From Bacteroidota bacterium (GTDB lineage: Bacteria > Bacteroidota > Bacteroidia > Bacteroidales > WCHB1-69): a stretch of DNA of 34,279 nt. The translations under genes were made by a program, and so were the position numbers. The stretch covers positions 1-34,279 of the forward strand of contig WRGQ01000167.1 in NCBI GenBank assembly GCA_009787115.1. Reading direction: 5' to 3'. The notes under the pieces are model-generated. The model worked only from the letters and a program-made list of their open reading frames with translations. It had not been told where the DNA came from and made no database searches. Below are positions 10,141 to 21,266 of this stretch, in pieces; positions within the stretch are counted from its first letter, which is position 1; the number at the start of each line of letters is the position of its first letter.

Positions 10141-10173
10141 AAAAAAAAAGAAGTTCAATTGAACTTCTTTTTT
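10141..10173. terminator. bidirectional terminator between convergent rpsU and the DUF151 gene
   Basis: aaaaaaaaaGAAGTTCAATTGAACTTCtttttt: perfect palindrome flanked by A and T runs. Confidence 0.85.
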
Positions 10174-10176
10174 AGT

Positions 10177-10779
10177 TTATGCTTTTCTTCCATTAATTTC
10201 ATCATGAATTTTAGAGGCTAATTCAAAATCCTCACTATCAATAGCGCCCTGCAAGAGGTGTTCCAATTCTTTTAAAGGCATCTCCTGTAGTTTATTCTCA
10301 ATATAAAGTTCTAATTCTTCGGGTTGAAGATCAATTTCGGGATTAAAATCTTCCAATTTTGTTTCCTCTTTACGCGGTAAAACTGCCAATTTTTCAAAAA
10401 TATCTTTTCTAATGAAAATGGGCGCTTCCATTAACAGAGCAATAGCAATGGCATCAGAGGTTCGGGCATCCAATTCAAAAGTTACAGTATCGTTTTGAAG
10501 TAACAGATGAGCATAAAAAACACCCTCGCCATAATGGTAAATAGTAACATTACTTAATTTATAATCTGAATGTTCCATAAAATTTTTGAACAGTTCGTGG
10601 GTACCCGGACGCCGCGTTTGAATCTTATTGATTAGTAAAACTAAAGTTCTCGCTTCCTGTAATCCGATAACGATAGTCATCTCTTTCTCCCCCTCTTTTT
10701 CGCGCACAATTAAGGCAAATGCCTCTGATGGTGTTTGCGTACTTTCTACATCAATAACTTCTAATTCAATATATTCCAT
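10177..10779 (-). CDS. bifunctional nuclease family (DUF151) protein with C-terminal UVR motif
   Basis: VIGLQEARTLVLLINKIQTRRPGTHELFKNFM, ELDARTSDAIAIALLMEAPIFI; C-terminal LEHLLQGAIDSEDFELASKIHDEI (UVR). Confidence 0.92.
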   Translation of the reverse strand: MEYIELEVIDVESTQTPSEAFALIVREKEGEKEMTIVIGLQEARTLVLLINKIQTRRPGTHELFKNFMEHSDYKLSNVTIYHYGEGVFYAHLLLQNDTVTFELDARTSDAIAIALLMEAPIFIRKDIFEKLAVLPRKEETKLEDFNPEIDLQPEELELYIENKLQEMPLKELEHLLQGAIDSEDFELASKIHDEINGRKA

Positions 10780-10781
10780 AA

Positions 10782-11657
10782 TTATTTTGAAGAAGTTTTA
10801 GGGTGGGGTTCTATGTAATGAGGAATTTTATTTTTTTGAATGAAAGAATAGATTAATAATCCTAAACCGATGATAATGAACGGGATGCTGAGCCGTTGTC
10901 CAATATTTAACGTCATACCTATTTCGCTGCTTACCTGTACTTCTTTCACAAATTCTATAAAAAATCGGGCGGTAAAAATCACGGTAAGCAAAGTTCCGAC
11001 GGCTCTTCCCGCCGGAATGTTACCTTTTGTGATTTTAAAATAATAGATTAACATAAAGATATAGAGCGAAAAATAGACGAGCGATTCGTACAGTTGTGCA
11101 GGGTGGCGTAAAGTGTCGGCGACGCCATATCCGCCGTGCGTGAAGTTAAACGCCCAGGGGACAGTGGTAATACTGCCTACAATTTCGTGATTCATAAGAT
11201 TACCCAGCCGCACCATTGCCGCCGCAACAGGAATAACAATACACAAACGGTCTAACAACCACAGTACATTCATTTTATGTTTCCACGCAAAATAAGATAG
11301 AAACAGAATCAGTGCGATGACAGCCCCATGACTTGCCAACCCTTGATACCCGATGAAGTTCCAATTTTCATCTACAGGGAGTAAAACTTGCAACGGATGT
11401 TGAAACAAATAGTGGGGTTCGTAAAACAGAAAATGCGCTAATCTCAATCCGACTACTGTCCAAACAATGCACCAAATGGTAAGTTTGTCAAGCAATTGCT
11501 GTGACAGTTTTTCTGTTTTAAAAACTTTTGACAAAGTTAAATAGGCGAAGAAAAACCCTGAAGCGAGCAGTACACCGTACCAGCGCACAGAAAAACTTCC
11601 AAGTGTAAATATTTCGGGAGAAACCGACCACGTAATGAAATTTAAGGTTGTGTACAT
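10782..11657 (-). CDS. lgt: prolipoprotein diacylglyceryl transferase
   Basis: VRWYGVLLASGFFFAY, GLASHGAVIALIL, DRLCIVIPVAAAMVRLGNLMNHEIVG, HPAQLYESL. Confidence 0.96.
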   Translation of the reverse strand: MYTTLNFITWSVSPEIFTLGSFSVRWYGVLLASGFFFAYLTLSKVFKTEKLSQQLLDKLTIWCIVWTVVGLRLAHFLFYEPHYLFQHPLQVLLPVDENWNFIGYQGLASHGAVIALILFLSYFAWKHKMNVLWLLDRLCIVIPVAAAMVRLGNLMNHEIVGSITTVPWAFNFTHGGYGVADTLRHPAQLYESLVYFSLYIFMLIYYFKITKGNIPAGRAVGTLLTVIFTARFFIEFVKEVQVSSEIGMTLNIGQRLSIPFIIIGLGLLIYSFIQKNKIPHYIEPHPKTSSK

Positions 11658-11755
11658 AGGTTTAATTTTGCGGCGAAAATATAAATTTTCCGGTTAGTCT
11701 TTTAGACAGTAAGAGATATAAGATTGCTTTAATTTACTTCTTTAAACTCTTTTAC

Positions 11756-11763
11756 TATATTTG
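11756..11763 (+). promoter_or_regulatory. putative Bacteroidetes -7 box (TATATTTG) upstream of lon
   Basis: tttacTATATTTGcactc, about 36 nt before the lon ATG; matches TAnnTTTG. Confidence 0.6.
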
Positions 11764-11798
11764 CACTCTATTTGATAAAGATGTAACTGTTTGATATT

Positions 11799-14201
11799 AT
11801 GAACGAAATTATTGCAAACGAAGTAAATTTTATTCCGCTTTTTTCTTTAGAAGACGAAGAAAATCTTAAAAAAGAGAAAGTGAACGAGGTGATTCCCATT
11901 CTTCCCTTGATGAACACAGTGCTTTTTCCCGGAATGGTAATCCCAATTACGGTGGGGAGAAGCAAATCTATAAAACTAACACAGGAACATTCGCGGAGTA
12001 ACCTGCCAATAGGCGTTATTACCCATAAAGACAATGAATTGGAAGAACCGACAAAGGAAGATTTATATACGGTAGGGACGTTAGCCCGTATTATCAAATT
12101 TTTGTCTATGCCCGACGGGAGCGTTACTATTATTGTACAGGGAATCAAGCGTTTTGAATTGCTGGAAATTGTGGAAACGGAACCATTTTATAAAGCCCGC
12201 GTTTGCGAATATGTTACCAAAGAGTTTACGCCCGATTTGAAAGACAATCAGGATTTTCAAGCCCTCATAGGATCTATTCGAGATACGGCGGTTTCTATGA
12301 TTAAAATATCGCCTAACTTTCCCCGCGAAGCCACTTATATGCTTCAAAATATTGAAAGTCCTTCGTTTTTAATGAGTTTTATTTCTTCCAATTTATCAGT
12401 TTCTGTTGAAGAGAAACAGTCTATTCTGGAGATTCGGGATATTGAAGAGCGCGGAAAAGTAGTGCTGAAATTTCTGAACAAAGACCTGCAAATGGTAGAA
12501 TTGAAAAATCAGATTCAGAACAAGTCGCGGGAGGAGATGGACAAGCAAACGCGCGAATATATGCTTAATCAACAGATGAAAACGATACAGCAGGAATTGG
12601 GCGGTTCGCCGGCAGAAAAAGATACCAAACAGTTGGAAGAACGCGCCAAAGCAAAGAAATGGGGAGAAGAAACCAAAACGCTGTTTGAACGCGAATTAAA
12701 AAAATTGAACCGTACCAATCCTATGTCACCCGACTACTCCGTACAGCTTAACTATCTGGAACTGATGGTAGATTTGCCCTGGAACGAGTTTGGCGATGAC
12801 AATTTTGACTTGCAAAAAGCGACCGAGATTTTAGACCGAGACCATTTCGGTTTGGAAAAAGTGAAAGAACGCATTATTGAATATTTAGCTGTATTGAAGT
12901 TGAAAGGGGATATGAAATCGCCGATTTTATGTTTGGCAGGTCCTCCGGGTGTGGGCAAAACTTCGCTCGGAAAATCAATCGCCGAAGCGATAGGCAGAAA
13001 ATATATCCGTATGTCGTTGGGTGGATTGCGCGATGAATCTGAAATTCGCGGGCATCGCAAAACCTACATCGGCGCCATGCCCGGACGAATTATCCAAAGT
13101 ATGCGCAAAGCCGGACAAGCCAACCCTGTGTTTGTGCTGGACGAAATTGATAAAATACTTGGTATGAACGTTCAGGGCGACCCCTCCGCAGCATTGCTGG
13201 AAGTACTCGACCCTGAACAAAATTCCACATTTTACGATAATTACATAGAAACTACTTTCGATTTGTCGAAAGTGCTCTTTATTGCTACGGCAAACCATTT
13301 GGGAAATATTCACCCTGCTTTATTAGACAGAATGGAAGTGATTGATATTGCGGGTTATCTGATAGAAGAAAAGTTGAATATTGCGCAAAAACATTTAATT
13401 CCACGCCAATTGAAAGAGCATGGTATGGAAGAGTACAATCTGCAATTTTCCAATGACATTTTAGAACACATTATATCCGACTATACGCGCGAATCGGGCG
13501 TAAGAAATTTGGAGAAGTTGATTGCCAAGATGATACGCAAACGCGCTTCCCAATTTGTGAAAGTTGGAACGATGGAATCGGAAATTAAGATTGACGATTT
13601 ATCGAAAACCTACGGAGCACCTATTTTTCAAAAAGAACGTTCGTTGGATAGCAGCGTGCCCGGCGTGACTACCGGCTTGGCTTGGACACAGGTGGGAGGC
13701 GAAATTTTATTCGTGGAATCGGTAATCAATCCGAGTAAAAACGGCGGCTTAACTATGACCGGAAGTCTCGGCGAGGTAATGAAAGAATCGGCAACCATTG
13801 CTTTTGAATATCTGAAAACCTACGCCAAAGATTTCGGAATTGACGAGAAGGTTTTTGAAAATACACACGTCCATTTACACGTACCTGAAGGAGCAACCCC
13901 GAAAGATGGCCCCTCTGCCGGCATTACCATTTTGACCTCTATGATTTCGGCGTTTACGAAAAAAACGGTGCGCCCGAAAATCGCTATGACGGCAGAAATT
14001 ACCCTGCGTGGAAAACTGTTGCCGGTGGGCGGTATCAAAGAGAAAATTTTAGCCGCAAAACGTTCCGGTATTTACAACATCATTCTCTCTTCAGAAAACA
14101 AAAAAGATGTGGAAGATATTAAAGAACATTTTATTGAAGGAATGAAATTTCACTATTTCAGCGAGATGAAAGATGCAGTGGAGTTTACGGAAGTGATTTG
14201 A
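11799..14201 (+). CDS. lon: ATP-dependent protease La
   Basis: LPLMNTVLFPGMVIPITVGR, GPPGVGKTSLGKSIAEAIGRKYIRMSLGGLRDESEIRGHRKTYIGAMPGRI, proteolytic block PKDGPSAGITILTSMISAFT, GGIKEKILAAKRSGI. Confidence 0.98.
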   Translation: MNEIIANEVNFIPLFSLEDEENLKKEKVNEVIPILPLMNTVLFPGMVIPITVGRSKSIKLTQEHSRSNLPIGVITHKDNELEEPTKEDLYTVGTLARIIKFLSMPDGSVTIIVQGIKRFELLEIVETEPFYKARVCEYVTKEFTPDLKDNQDFQALIGSIRDTAVSMIKISPNFPREATYMLQNIESPSFLMSFISSNLSVSVEEKQSILEIRDIEERGKVVLKFLNKDLQMVELKNQIQNKSREEMDKQTREYMLNQQMKTIQQELGGSPAEKDTKQLEERAKAKKWGEETKTLFERELKKLNRTNPMSPDYSVQLNYLELMVDLPWNEFGDDNFDLQKATEILDRDHFGLEKVKERIIEYLAVLKLKGDMKSPILCLAGPPGVGKTSLGKSIAEAIGRKYIRMSLGGLRDESEIRGHRKTYIGAMPGRIIQSMRKAGQANPVFVLDEIDKILGMNVQGDPSAALLEVLDPEQNSTFYDNYIETTFDLSKVLFIATANHLGNIHPALLDRMEVIDIAGYLIEEKLNIAQKHLIPRQLKEHGMEEYNLQFSNDILEHIISDYTRESGVRNLEKLIAKMIRKRASQFVKVGTMESEIKIDDLSKTYGAPIFQKERSLDSSVPGVTTGLAWTQVGGEILFVESVINPSKNGGLTMTGSLGEVMKESATIAFEYLKTYAKDFGIDEKVFENTHVHLHVPEGATPKDGPSAGITILTSMISAFTKKTVRPKIAMTAEITLRGKLLPVGGIKEKILAAKRSGIYNIILSSENKKDVEDIKEHFIEGMKFHYFSEMKDAVEFTEVI

Positions 14202-14278
14202 TAATTTGAAGTAAAAGATTTAAGGTTCAAATAAAAAAAAATATGGATATTTGCGCCCTTACTAATAAAATATAACCA

Positions 14279-16027
14279 ATGCTAAGAACTTATACGTGCG
14301 GAGAATTAACAATTAACAATGTAAATCAAGAAGTTACACTTTGTGGCTGGGTGCAAAAAAATAGAAAATTGGGCGGTATGCTCTTTATTGATTTGCGCGA
14401 CAGATACGGAATCACACAGTTAGTTTTTAATAGCGAACTGAACGCCGAACTGTGCAAAATTGCCGAACATTTTGGCAGAGAGTGGGTAATTCAAGCCAAA
14501 GGAATCGTTGCAGAACGCTACAACAAAAACAAAAATATACCTACCGGCGATATTGAAATTTTGGTAAATGAAGTAACCGTTTTGAATAAGTCGGAAATTC
14601 CTCCTTTTACTATTGAAGATGAATCGGACGGGGGAGACGAACTGCGTATGAAGTACCGCTATTTGGATTTGCGCCGCAATCCGGTAAAAAACAACATTAT
14701 CTTTCGCCACAAACTTGGTATTGAAGTGCGAAACTATATGAACAGTATCGGTTTTCTGGAAATTGAAACTCCTTTTTTAATTAAATCAACCCCCGAAGGT
14801 GCCCGCGATTTTATCGTGCCTTCCCGTATGAATCAGGGAGAGTTTTACGCCCTGCCGCAATCACCGCAAACTTTTAAGCAGTTGTTGATGATTTCCGGGT
14901 ACGATAGATATTTTCAGATTGTAAGATGTTTTAGAGATGAAGACCTGCGCGCCGACCGACAACCTGAATTTACACAAATAGACTGTGAAATGTCGTTCGT
15001 TGAACAAAACGATATTTTAGAAACGTTTGAAGGATTAGTAAAACATATCTTTAAGAAAATTAAGAATATTGAAATAGAAAAGATTCCACGCATAACGTAT
15101 GAAGAAGCGATGAGACTCTATGGCTGCGACAAACCCGATATTCGTTTCGATATGCGGTTTGTGGAACTGAATGCTCAACTGAAACATCGCGATTTCTCCG
15201 TTTTTAATAATGCGGAATTGATAGTGGGTATTGTTGCCAAAGGGTGCGCTCATTACTCGCGCAAGCAGTTAGATGCCTTGACCGATTTTGTGAAACGTCC
15301 CCAAATCGGTGCAGGCGGATTAGTGTATGTGATTTGCCAAACCGATGGAACTTTTAAATCTTCCGTGGATAAATTCTATGATCAGGAAGATTTAAAGGCA
15401 GTCGCGGAGAAATGTAAAGCAGAAACAGGTGATCTCATTCTGATGATGTCGGGAGAAACGGACAAAGTGCGCAAACAACTTTGTGAGTTGCGTTTAGAAA
15501 TGGGCAAACAACTCGGTTTGCGCAAAGCCGGCGAGTACAAACCCTTGTGGGTAGTTGATTTTCCATTACTCGAATGGGACGATGAAACGCAACGCTACTA
15601 TGCTAAACATCACCCGTTTACTTCGCCCAAACCGGAACAGATACCGCTGTTAGACACTGATCCGGGCGCTGTAAATGCCAATGCCTACGATTTAGTAATC
15701 AACGGTTCCGAAATTGGCGGTGGCTCTATCCGTATCTACAACAAAGAGTTGCAACAGAAAATGTTCTCTGTGTTAGGATTTTCACCGGAAGAAGCCCAAC
15801 ACCAGTTCGGATTTCTGATGAATGCCTTCCAGTACGGCTGCCCGCCCCACGGTGGCATTGCCTTCGGATTTGACAGAATGTGCGCTATCTTATGCGACTC
15901 AGAATCTATCCGCGATTTTATTGCCTTCCCGAAAAACAACTCCGGAAGAGACGTTATGCTCGACGCTCCCTCAACTGTGTCGAAAACACAGTTGGACGAA
16001 CTTGGGATAATGAGTAATGAACAATGA
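14279..16027 (+). CDS. aspS: aspartyl-tRNA synthetase
   Basis: [11 protein letters not shown]...[85 protein letters not shown]. Confidence 0.98.
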   Translation: MLRTYTCGELTINNVNQEVTLCGWVQKNRKLGGMLFIDLRDRYGITQLVFNSELNAELCKIAEHFGREWVIQAKGIVAERYNKNKNIPTGDIEILVNEVTVLNKSEIPPFTIEDESDGGDELRMKYRYLDLRRNPVKNNIIFRHKLGIEVRNYMNSIGFLEIETPFLIKSTPEGARDFIVPSRMNQGEFYALPQSPQTFKQLLMISGYDRYFQIVRCFRDEDLRADRQPEFTQIDCEMSFVEQNDILETFEGLVKHIFKKIKNIEIEKIPRITYEEAMRLYGCDKPDIRFDMRFVELNAQLKHRDFSVFNNAELIVGIVAKGCAHYSRKQLDALTDFVKRPQIGAGGLVYVICQTDGTFKSSVDKFYDQEDLKAVAEKCKAETGDLILMMSGETDKVRKQLCELRLEMGKQLGLRKAGEYKPLWVVDFPLLEWDDETQRYYAKHHPFTSPKPEQIPLLDTDPGAVNANAYDLVINGSEIGGGSIRIYNKELQQKMFSVLGFSPEEAQHQFGFLMNAFQYGCPPHGGIAFGFDRMCAILCDSESIRDFIAFPKNNSGRDVMLDAPSTVSKTQLDELGIMSNEQ

Positions 16028-16062
16028 ATAATGAAGGAATTTAAAACATTTAAATCTTAAAT

Positions 16063-17103
16063 ATGAATAACGAATTTAACTCATTTAGTTTAATAAACTA
16101 TGTTTGGAAATGGCGAAAGTTGTTTCTAATTGTTTGTTTTATTGTCGGCGTGCTCACCATTGTTATTACCCACAGAACAATTATTCGCCCGCGATTTACC
16201 TCCACCGCCATTATCTATGCCCCCAGAACAAACTCTGTTTCAAAAATTTTAACTAACGAAACTAACATTAATGAAAGATTGGATATAAAAGCCTACGCCA
16301 TTGAAGAAGAGACTGAACAGATGATGGAAATTCTCAATTCCAGAGAGATAAAAGATGTGTTGATTGAAAGATATGATTTATTGAATTATTATGGAATTAA
16401 AACTAATAGAAAAGCATGGAAAGCTAAACTTTATGAAACACTTGAAAATTTAATGAATATTAAGAGAACCCAATATGGAGCCATCGCCATTTCGGTTACC
16501 GATTGGGACCCTGAACGGGCAGCGAGTATGGCAAATGATATTGCCGCTGAATTAGACACTCTTAAAAACCGAATTGAACGCGAACGCGCATTGGGCGCCT
16601 GTAAAGCCTTAGAAATTCTAATTCAGGAAGCAGAAATCGAATGCCAAAAGATTACCGATTCGTTGGATGTGCTTGCAAAAAAAGGAGTTTTCTACTACGA
16701 TTATCAAGTAGAAAGAGTTATACAACAATATGCCGTTGCTTTAGGACAAGGAAATATGGCAGGAGTACAACGTTTACAGAAAGAACTTGAAAAACTTGAA
16801 AAATGGGGGAATAAAGCAAATGCACTGAGAAGAGAGCAATTAAATATAGGCGACCAAATTGGGCTTATCAGAGCTAAATTATTAGACGCCCAAATGGATG
16901 CGCACGGTATAGTTCCCGTAAAATTCGTAATTCAAAAAGCGATTGCCACAGATAAAAAAAGTTACCCGAAAAAAATTATCATTGGGATACTTGCTGAGGT
17001 GGGGGCTTTTATTTTAACCTTGATGATTCTTCTTTTTATTGACAAAATTAAGCAAGAGACAGTTTTGGTTGATCATTCGGAAAACACAACACAAAAAGAA
17101 TGA
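16063..17103 (+). CDS. Wzz/chain-length-determinant-like polysaccharide biosynthesis protein
   Basis: N-terminal TM segment (WRKLFLIVCFIVGVLTIVI), central coiled coil, second TM near the C-terminus (IIIGILAEVGAFILTLMILLFI). Confidence 0.8.
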   Translation: MNNEFNSFSLINYVWKWRKLFLIVCFIVGVLTIVITHRTIIRPRFTSTAIIYAPRTNSVSKILTNETNINERLDIKAYAIEEETEQMMEILNSREIKDVLIERYDLLNYYGIKTNRKAWKAKLYETLENLMNIKRTQYGAIAISVTDWDPERAASMANDIAAELDTLKNRIERERALGACKALEILIQEAEIECQKITDSLDVLAKKGVFYYDYQVERVIQQYAVALGQGNMAGVQRLQKELEKLEKWGNKANALRREQLNIGDQIGLIRAKLLDAQMDAHGIVPVKFVIQKAIATDKKSYPKKIIIGILAEVGAFILTLMILLFIDKIKQETVLVDHSENTTQKE

Positions 17104-18518
17104 AGAAGAAATTCTATATTGCGCTTGGAGGAAGCGTAGTATTTATTCTGCTGAATAGTATTGCATTAAAGTACGAGTTTTTCTACGTTCCTTTAATTAG
17201 CGCTGTGGCAGTTATCTTATATCTACTTTTTTTTAGAATAGATATGTTAATCTATTTGATGGCTTTTGTTACGCCATTATCCATAGAATTTGACAACGCA
17301 AAATATAATATCGGACTTTCTATTCCTGCGGAGATTATTATGCTGCTACTTACTTTACTCTTTTTTGTGCGTCTGCTTTATGATGTGAGATTAGAGAGAA
17401 AAATAGTTCTTCACCCCATTTCCATATTGATTTACATCTATTTGGCGTGGATGTTAATCACTTCTATTACCAGCCAACTCCCGTTAGTATCTTTTAAATT
17501 CCTTGCCTCCAAAATATGGTTTATTACGGCATGTTACTTTTGCGTGATTCAGTTAATTAAAAATGACTTTAAAAGAATAATTGTTTTTATTAACTGTTAT
17601 GCGTTTTCTCTGGGAGTTGTGATTGTGATGACCACTATAAAATCTGCTGCTCTTGGGTTTTCGGAGCATGGGATGCACTGGATTATGAGCCCATATTACA
17701 ATGACCACACAGCTTATGGCGCCGCCATCGCTTTTTTTATTCCGTTAATAGTGGCGCTTTTTGCCGTAAATGGCAAAACTATCCGAAAAAAACTTTACTA
17801 CCTGTTGTTGATAGCAATATTGATGACAGGGTTGATTTTGTCGTATTGTCGCGCTGCGTGGCTCAGCATACTTATTGCTTTTGCCGTATATATTGTCATC
17901 AAAATGCGTATTAAATTGTCGTGGTTGATAATAGGATTAACCATAGTTGGCTCTACTTTATACTATTTTTCTGATGATATTCTGTATAAAATGGGCAGAA
18001 ACTCTCAAGATTCTTCCGGCAAATTAATAGAGCATTTACAATCTATGAGTAATATTAAAACCGATGCCTCCAATGTAGAGCGATTGAACCGCTGGGTGGC
18101 AGCATTTGGGATGATTGAAGACCGCCCGATTTTAGGCTGGGGACCCGGTACATATCAGTTTGAATATGCCGGTTATCAAAAAGGAAAGTATAAAACCATT
18201 ATCTCTACCAACTTCGGTACCGGCGGAAATGCCCACAGCGAATTTATCGGTCCTTGCGCCGAAATGGGATTCCCAGGTGCTATTATCGTGATTATCTTAA
18301 TGATTACAGTATTTATTGTGGGAATAAAAGCATATATAAGAACAACCGAAAAGATTCCCAAAACATTATCGCTTTTTGCTGTTATTGCATTAATCTCTTA
18401 TTACATACACGGCATTATGAACAACTTCTTAGATACCGACAAACTTTCCCTTCCGTTTTGGTCTGCCATTGCGATTATCGTAGTAGTAGATGTGATGAAT
18501 AAAGATGAGATGATGTGA
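17100..18518 (+). CDS. O-antigen ligase/polymerase-like (Wzy/WaaL family) membrane protein
   Basis: Polytopic protein; LGWGPGTYQFEYAGYQ...NAHSEFIGPCAEMGFPG is typical of the Wzy_C/O-antigen ligase loop. ATGA overlap with the upstream gene. Confidence 0.85.
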   Translation: MKKKFYIALGGSVVFILLNSIALKYEFFYVPLISAVAVILYLLFFRIDMLIYLMAFVTPLSIEFDNAKYNIGLSIPAEIIMLLLTLLFFVRLLYDVRLERKIVLHPISILIYIYLAWMLITSITSQLPLVSFKFLASKIWFITACYFCVIQLIKNDFKRIIVFINCYAFSLGVVIVMTTIKSAALGFSEHGMHWIMSPYYNDHTAYGAAIAFFIPLIVALFAVNGKTIRKKLYYLLLIAILMTGLILSYCRAAWLSILIAFAVYIVIKMRIKLSWLIIGLTIVGSTLYYFSDDILYKMGRNSQDSSGKLIEHLQSMSNIKTDASNVERLNRWVAAFGMIEDRPILGWGPGTYQFEYAGYQKGKYKTIISTNFGTGGNAHSEFIGPCAEMGFPGAIIVIILMITVFIVGIKAYIRTTEKIPKTLSLFAVIALISYYIHGIMNNFLDTDKLSLPFWSAIAIIVVVDVMNKDEMM

Positions 18519-18530
18519 TGATGGTTACTT

Positions 18531-18562
18531 TATCATTTTATCATTTTATCATTTTATCATTT
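18531..18562 (+). repeat. microsatellite (TATCATTT)x4
   Basis: tatcatttTATCATTTtatcatttTATCATTT immediately 3' of the ligase gene. Confidence 0.95.
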
Positions 18563-18651
18563 CGTCAATGCGTACCCCAAAACAACATTGACGAAATCAG
18601 AAAAATATTTTCCGTGTCGGTACACCGTAACAATACCTATTCATTTTATCC

Positions 18652-18659
18652 TATATTTG
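18652..18659 (+). promoter_or_regulatory. putative -7 box (TATATTTG) for the TonB-receptor-like gene
   Basis: ttttatccTATATTTGcgccc, 31 nt before the ATG at 18690. Confidence 0.6.
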
Positions 18660-18689
18660 CGCCCTAATTGTTTAACACAACTTTTGTTT

Positions 18690-21266
18690 ATGAAGCAAGT
18701 CGTTTTTCTTTTATTGTTTTCCATTTTTTTATTTGGATACACTTATTCTCAAATAGATACAACACGATACAACTTAAAGTCCGACACGACAACCGTGCTG
18801 GATACGCAGGAAGATATTACAACTTCCATAGGCAGTATCAGCGAGGGGCAGTCGGATGATGAAGGAAACTCCAATGCTATTCCAAGTTTGCTTCATTCGG
18901 CACAGGATGTGTATCAAAGCAATACCAATTATAACTTCAGCATTGCCTATTTTCGCAGTCGTGGGTATGATAACCAGTATCAGGATATTTGCATCAATGG
19001 GTTTGCGATGAACAGTATGATTACCGGACGCGCCTCTTTTTCGCAATGGGGCGGCTTAAACCACGTAGTGCGCTGGCCCGAACGGATTATTGATATGAAC
19101 CCAGCTACTTTCACTTTTGGAAATGTGGGAGGCGCTACCAATTACGACCTCCGCGCTTCGGGATACCGAAAACAGATGCGCGCTACCTATTCTATCTCCA
19201 ACCGAACTTATATGAACCGGTTTATGTTCACCGCCGCCTCCGGAATAATGCAAAACGGCTGGTCGGTAGTAGGTTCTGCATCCGTGCGTTTCGGCGATGC
19301 CATTGCATACGTGCCCGGAACCTCCTACAAGGGATTCAGCGCTTTTTTTGGCGCCGAAAAAAAGTTTAATCAGGAACACGCCTTGAACTTAACCGCTTTT
19401 GTCTCTCCTACCGAACGTGGTATGCAAGCCGGTTCAGTGCCGGAAGCCTTTGAGTTGGCAAATTCTCACTACTACAACCCTAACTGGGGCTGGTACCAAG
19501 GCAAACAAAGAAATGCCCAGATAAGAACGGTTATTGAACCCGCTATTTTACTTACCCATTACTTTACCCCAAAAAACAATAAATATACCATCACTACCAC
19601 TTTAGCCACAAGTTTCGGAAGAAACAACAGGACAGGATTAAATTGGTACGATGTACCTGACCCCCGCCCCGATTACTATAAAAACTTACCCAATTACTAC
19701 AAGGACAGCACTAATAATATGTTCGATGAATGGAGAAATGCGTGGCTCTCAGATGAAAATAGACGCCAAATTGATTGGTATAAGATGTATAATGTTAACC
19801 AAACGGCGAAGAATTATATAGATTCACTGGGTAAACACACTCCTTTACGCGCCCAATATATGGTGGAAAACCGCATAATTGACCACTTTGAGCTGGGCGG
19901 CGCCTCTAATTTGGTAATGGATCTGTCAAAAAAAATTAAGCTATCTGCCGGCGTGGATATTCGCGGATTAAAACAACATAATTATAAAACTATTAACGAT
20001 TTGCTGGGCGGCGCGTACTGGTTGGATGTGGATAAATATTCCATAGGCGCTCAACCCGATTCGTTAACCGTTGAATATAATGACTTAAACCATATTAATG
20101 ATACCTTACACGAAGGAGATATTTTTGGCTATAATTATAACTTTTTGGTTTATACTCAAAAAGCATGGGCAATGTTGAATTTTACCTACCCGAGAATTGA
20201 TTTTCACGTGGGCGGACAATTGGGGGCTACCGAAATGTGGCGCGTAGGATTTATGAAAAACGGTCGTTTCCCTACCAATTCCGAAGGAAAATCTGAAGTG
20301 AAATCCTTTTTTGAAAGCGGCGTAAAAGCAGGGATTACTTATAAAATTACCGGTCGTAATTATTTGGTACTGAACAGCGAATTTTTATCTAACGCTCCAA
20401 GTGTCTTAAATGCGTTTTTAGCCCCCCGTATCAGAAACTCATTGATTCTTGAAAATAACACAATGAATAAGTTGGAAACCGAAAAAATTACAAGTGTGGA
20501 TTTATCTTATATCATGAAATACCCTTTTATGAAAATGCGTGCAACCCTCTATTTTACGCAATTTTTTGATATGACACAAGTAATTAGTTTCTATCATGAT
20601 GATGAAGGTACAATGGTAAACAATGCTATAGTGGGTATGAACCAACGTCATCTCGGCGCTGAATTAGGCACTGAAATAAAACTTTGTTCTTTTCTCTGGC
20701 TTATTATGGCAGGGAACTTGGGCGATTATCGCTACAGCAATAAGCCGGTGATGTACACCAATTACGAAAATGGTTTTGATCTTATAGAAACAGGTATAAC
20801 GGATACCAAAGACACTATACATTGGAAAAACTTTTTTGTTGCCGGATCACCACAAATAGCAGGGACATTAGGACTTAAATTTAATTATAAATATTGGTGG
20901 GTGAACCTCAACTGCAATTATTTCGACAGAATCTTTTGTACGATAACTCCCAGTAGAAGAACATCGGATGCAGTCGGAATACATCCCCTCGGTACTACTG
21001 AATATCACAACATTGTTGACCAAACCCGCCTGAAAGGACAATTGACATTAGACATTTCCGTAAGCAAAAGTTGGCGCATTAAACGTTATACTATAGGATT
21101 TAACCTTAATATTACTAATATTACCAATAATAAAAACTTAGTTTCTACGGCATGGGAAGCATACCGGTTTGACTATAAAAATTACAATCCGGAAGTATTT
21201 CAAAATAAATACTATTATGCCTTTGGAACAACATTTTTTGCAGGATTTAATTTTACGTTTAACTAA
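18690..21266 (+). CDS. TonB-dependent receptor-like outer membrane protein
   Basis: Signal peptide MKQVVFLLLFSIFLFGYTYSQ; plug-like DICINGFAMNSMITGRASFSQWGGLNHVVRWPERIIDMNPATFTFGNVGGATNYDLRASGYR; aromatic C-terminus FFAGFNFTFN. The track start at 18588 lies upstream of a promoter-like box, so 18690 is preferred. Confidence 0.85.
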   Translation: MKQVVFLLLFSIFLFGYTYSQIDTTRYNLKSDTTTVLDTQEDITTSIGSISEGQSDDEGNSNAIPSLLHSAQDVYQSNTNYNFSIAYFRSRGYDNQYQDICINGFAMNSMITGRASFSQWGGLNHVVRWPERIIDMNPATFTFGNVGGATNYDLRASGYRKQMRATYSISNRTYMNRFMFTAASGIMQNGWSVVGSASVRFGDAIAYVPGTSYKGFSAFFGAEKKFNQEHALNLTAFVSPTERGMQAGSVPEAFELANSHYYNPNWGWYQGKQRNAQIRTVIEPAILLTHYFTPKNNKYTITTTLATSFGRNNRTGLNWYDVPDPRPDYYKNLPNYYKDSTNNMFDEWRNAWLSDENRRQIDWYKMYNVNQTAKNYIDSLGKHTPLRAQYMVENRIIDHFELGGASNLVMDLSKKIKLSAGVDIRGLKQHNYKTINDLLGGAYWLDVDKYSIGAQPDSLTVEYNDLNHINDTLHEGDIFGYNYNFLVYTQKAWAMLNFTYPRIDFHVGGQLGATEMWRVGFMKNGRFPTNSEGKSEVKSFFESGVKAGITYKITGRNYLVLNSEFLSNAPSVLNAFLAPRIRNSLILENNTMNKLETEKITSVDLSYIMKYPFMKMRATLYFTQFFDMTQVISFYHDDEGTMVNNAIVGMNQRHLGAELGTEIKLCSFLWLIMAGNLGDYRYSNKPVMYTNYENGFDLIETGITDTKDTIHWKNFFVAGSPQIAGTLGLKFNYKYWWVNLNCNYFDRIFCTITPSRRTSDAVGIHPLGTTEYHNIVDQTRLKGQLTLDISVSKSWRIKRYTIGFNLNITNITNNKNLVSTAWEAYRFDYKNYNPEVFQNKYYYAFGTTFFAGFNFTFN

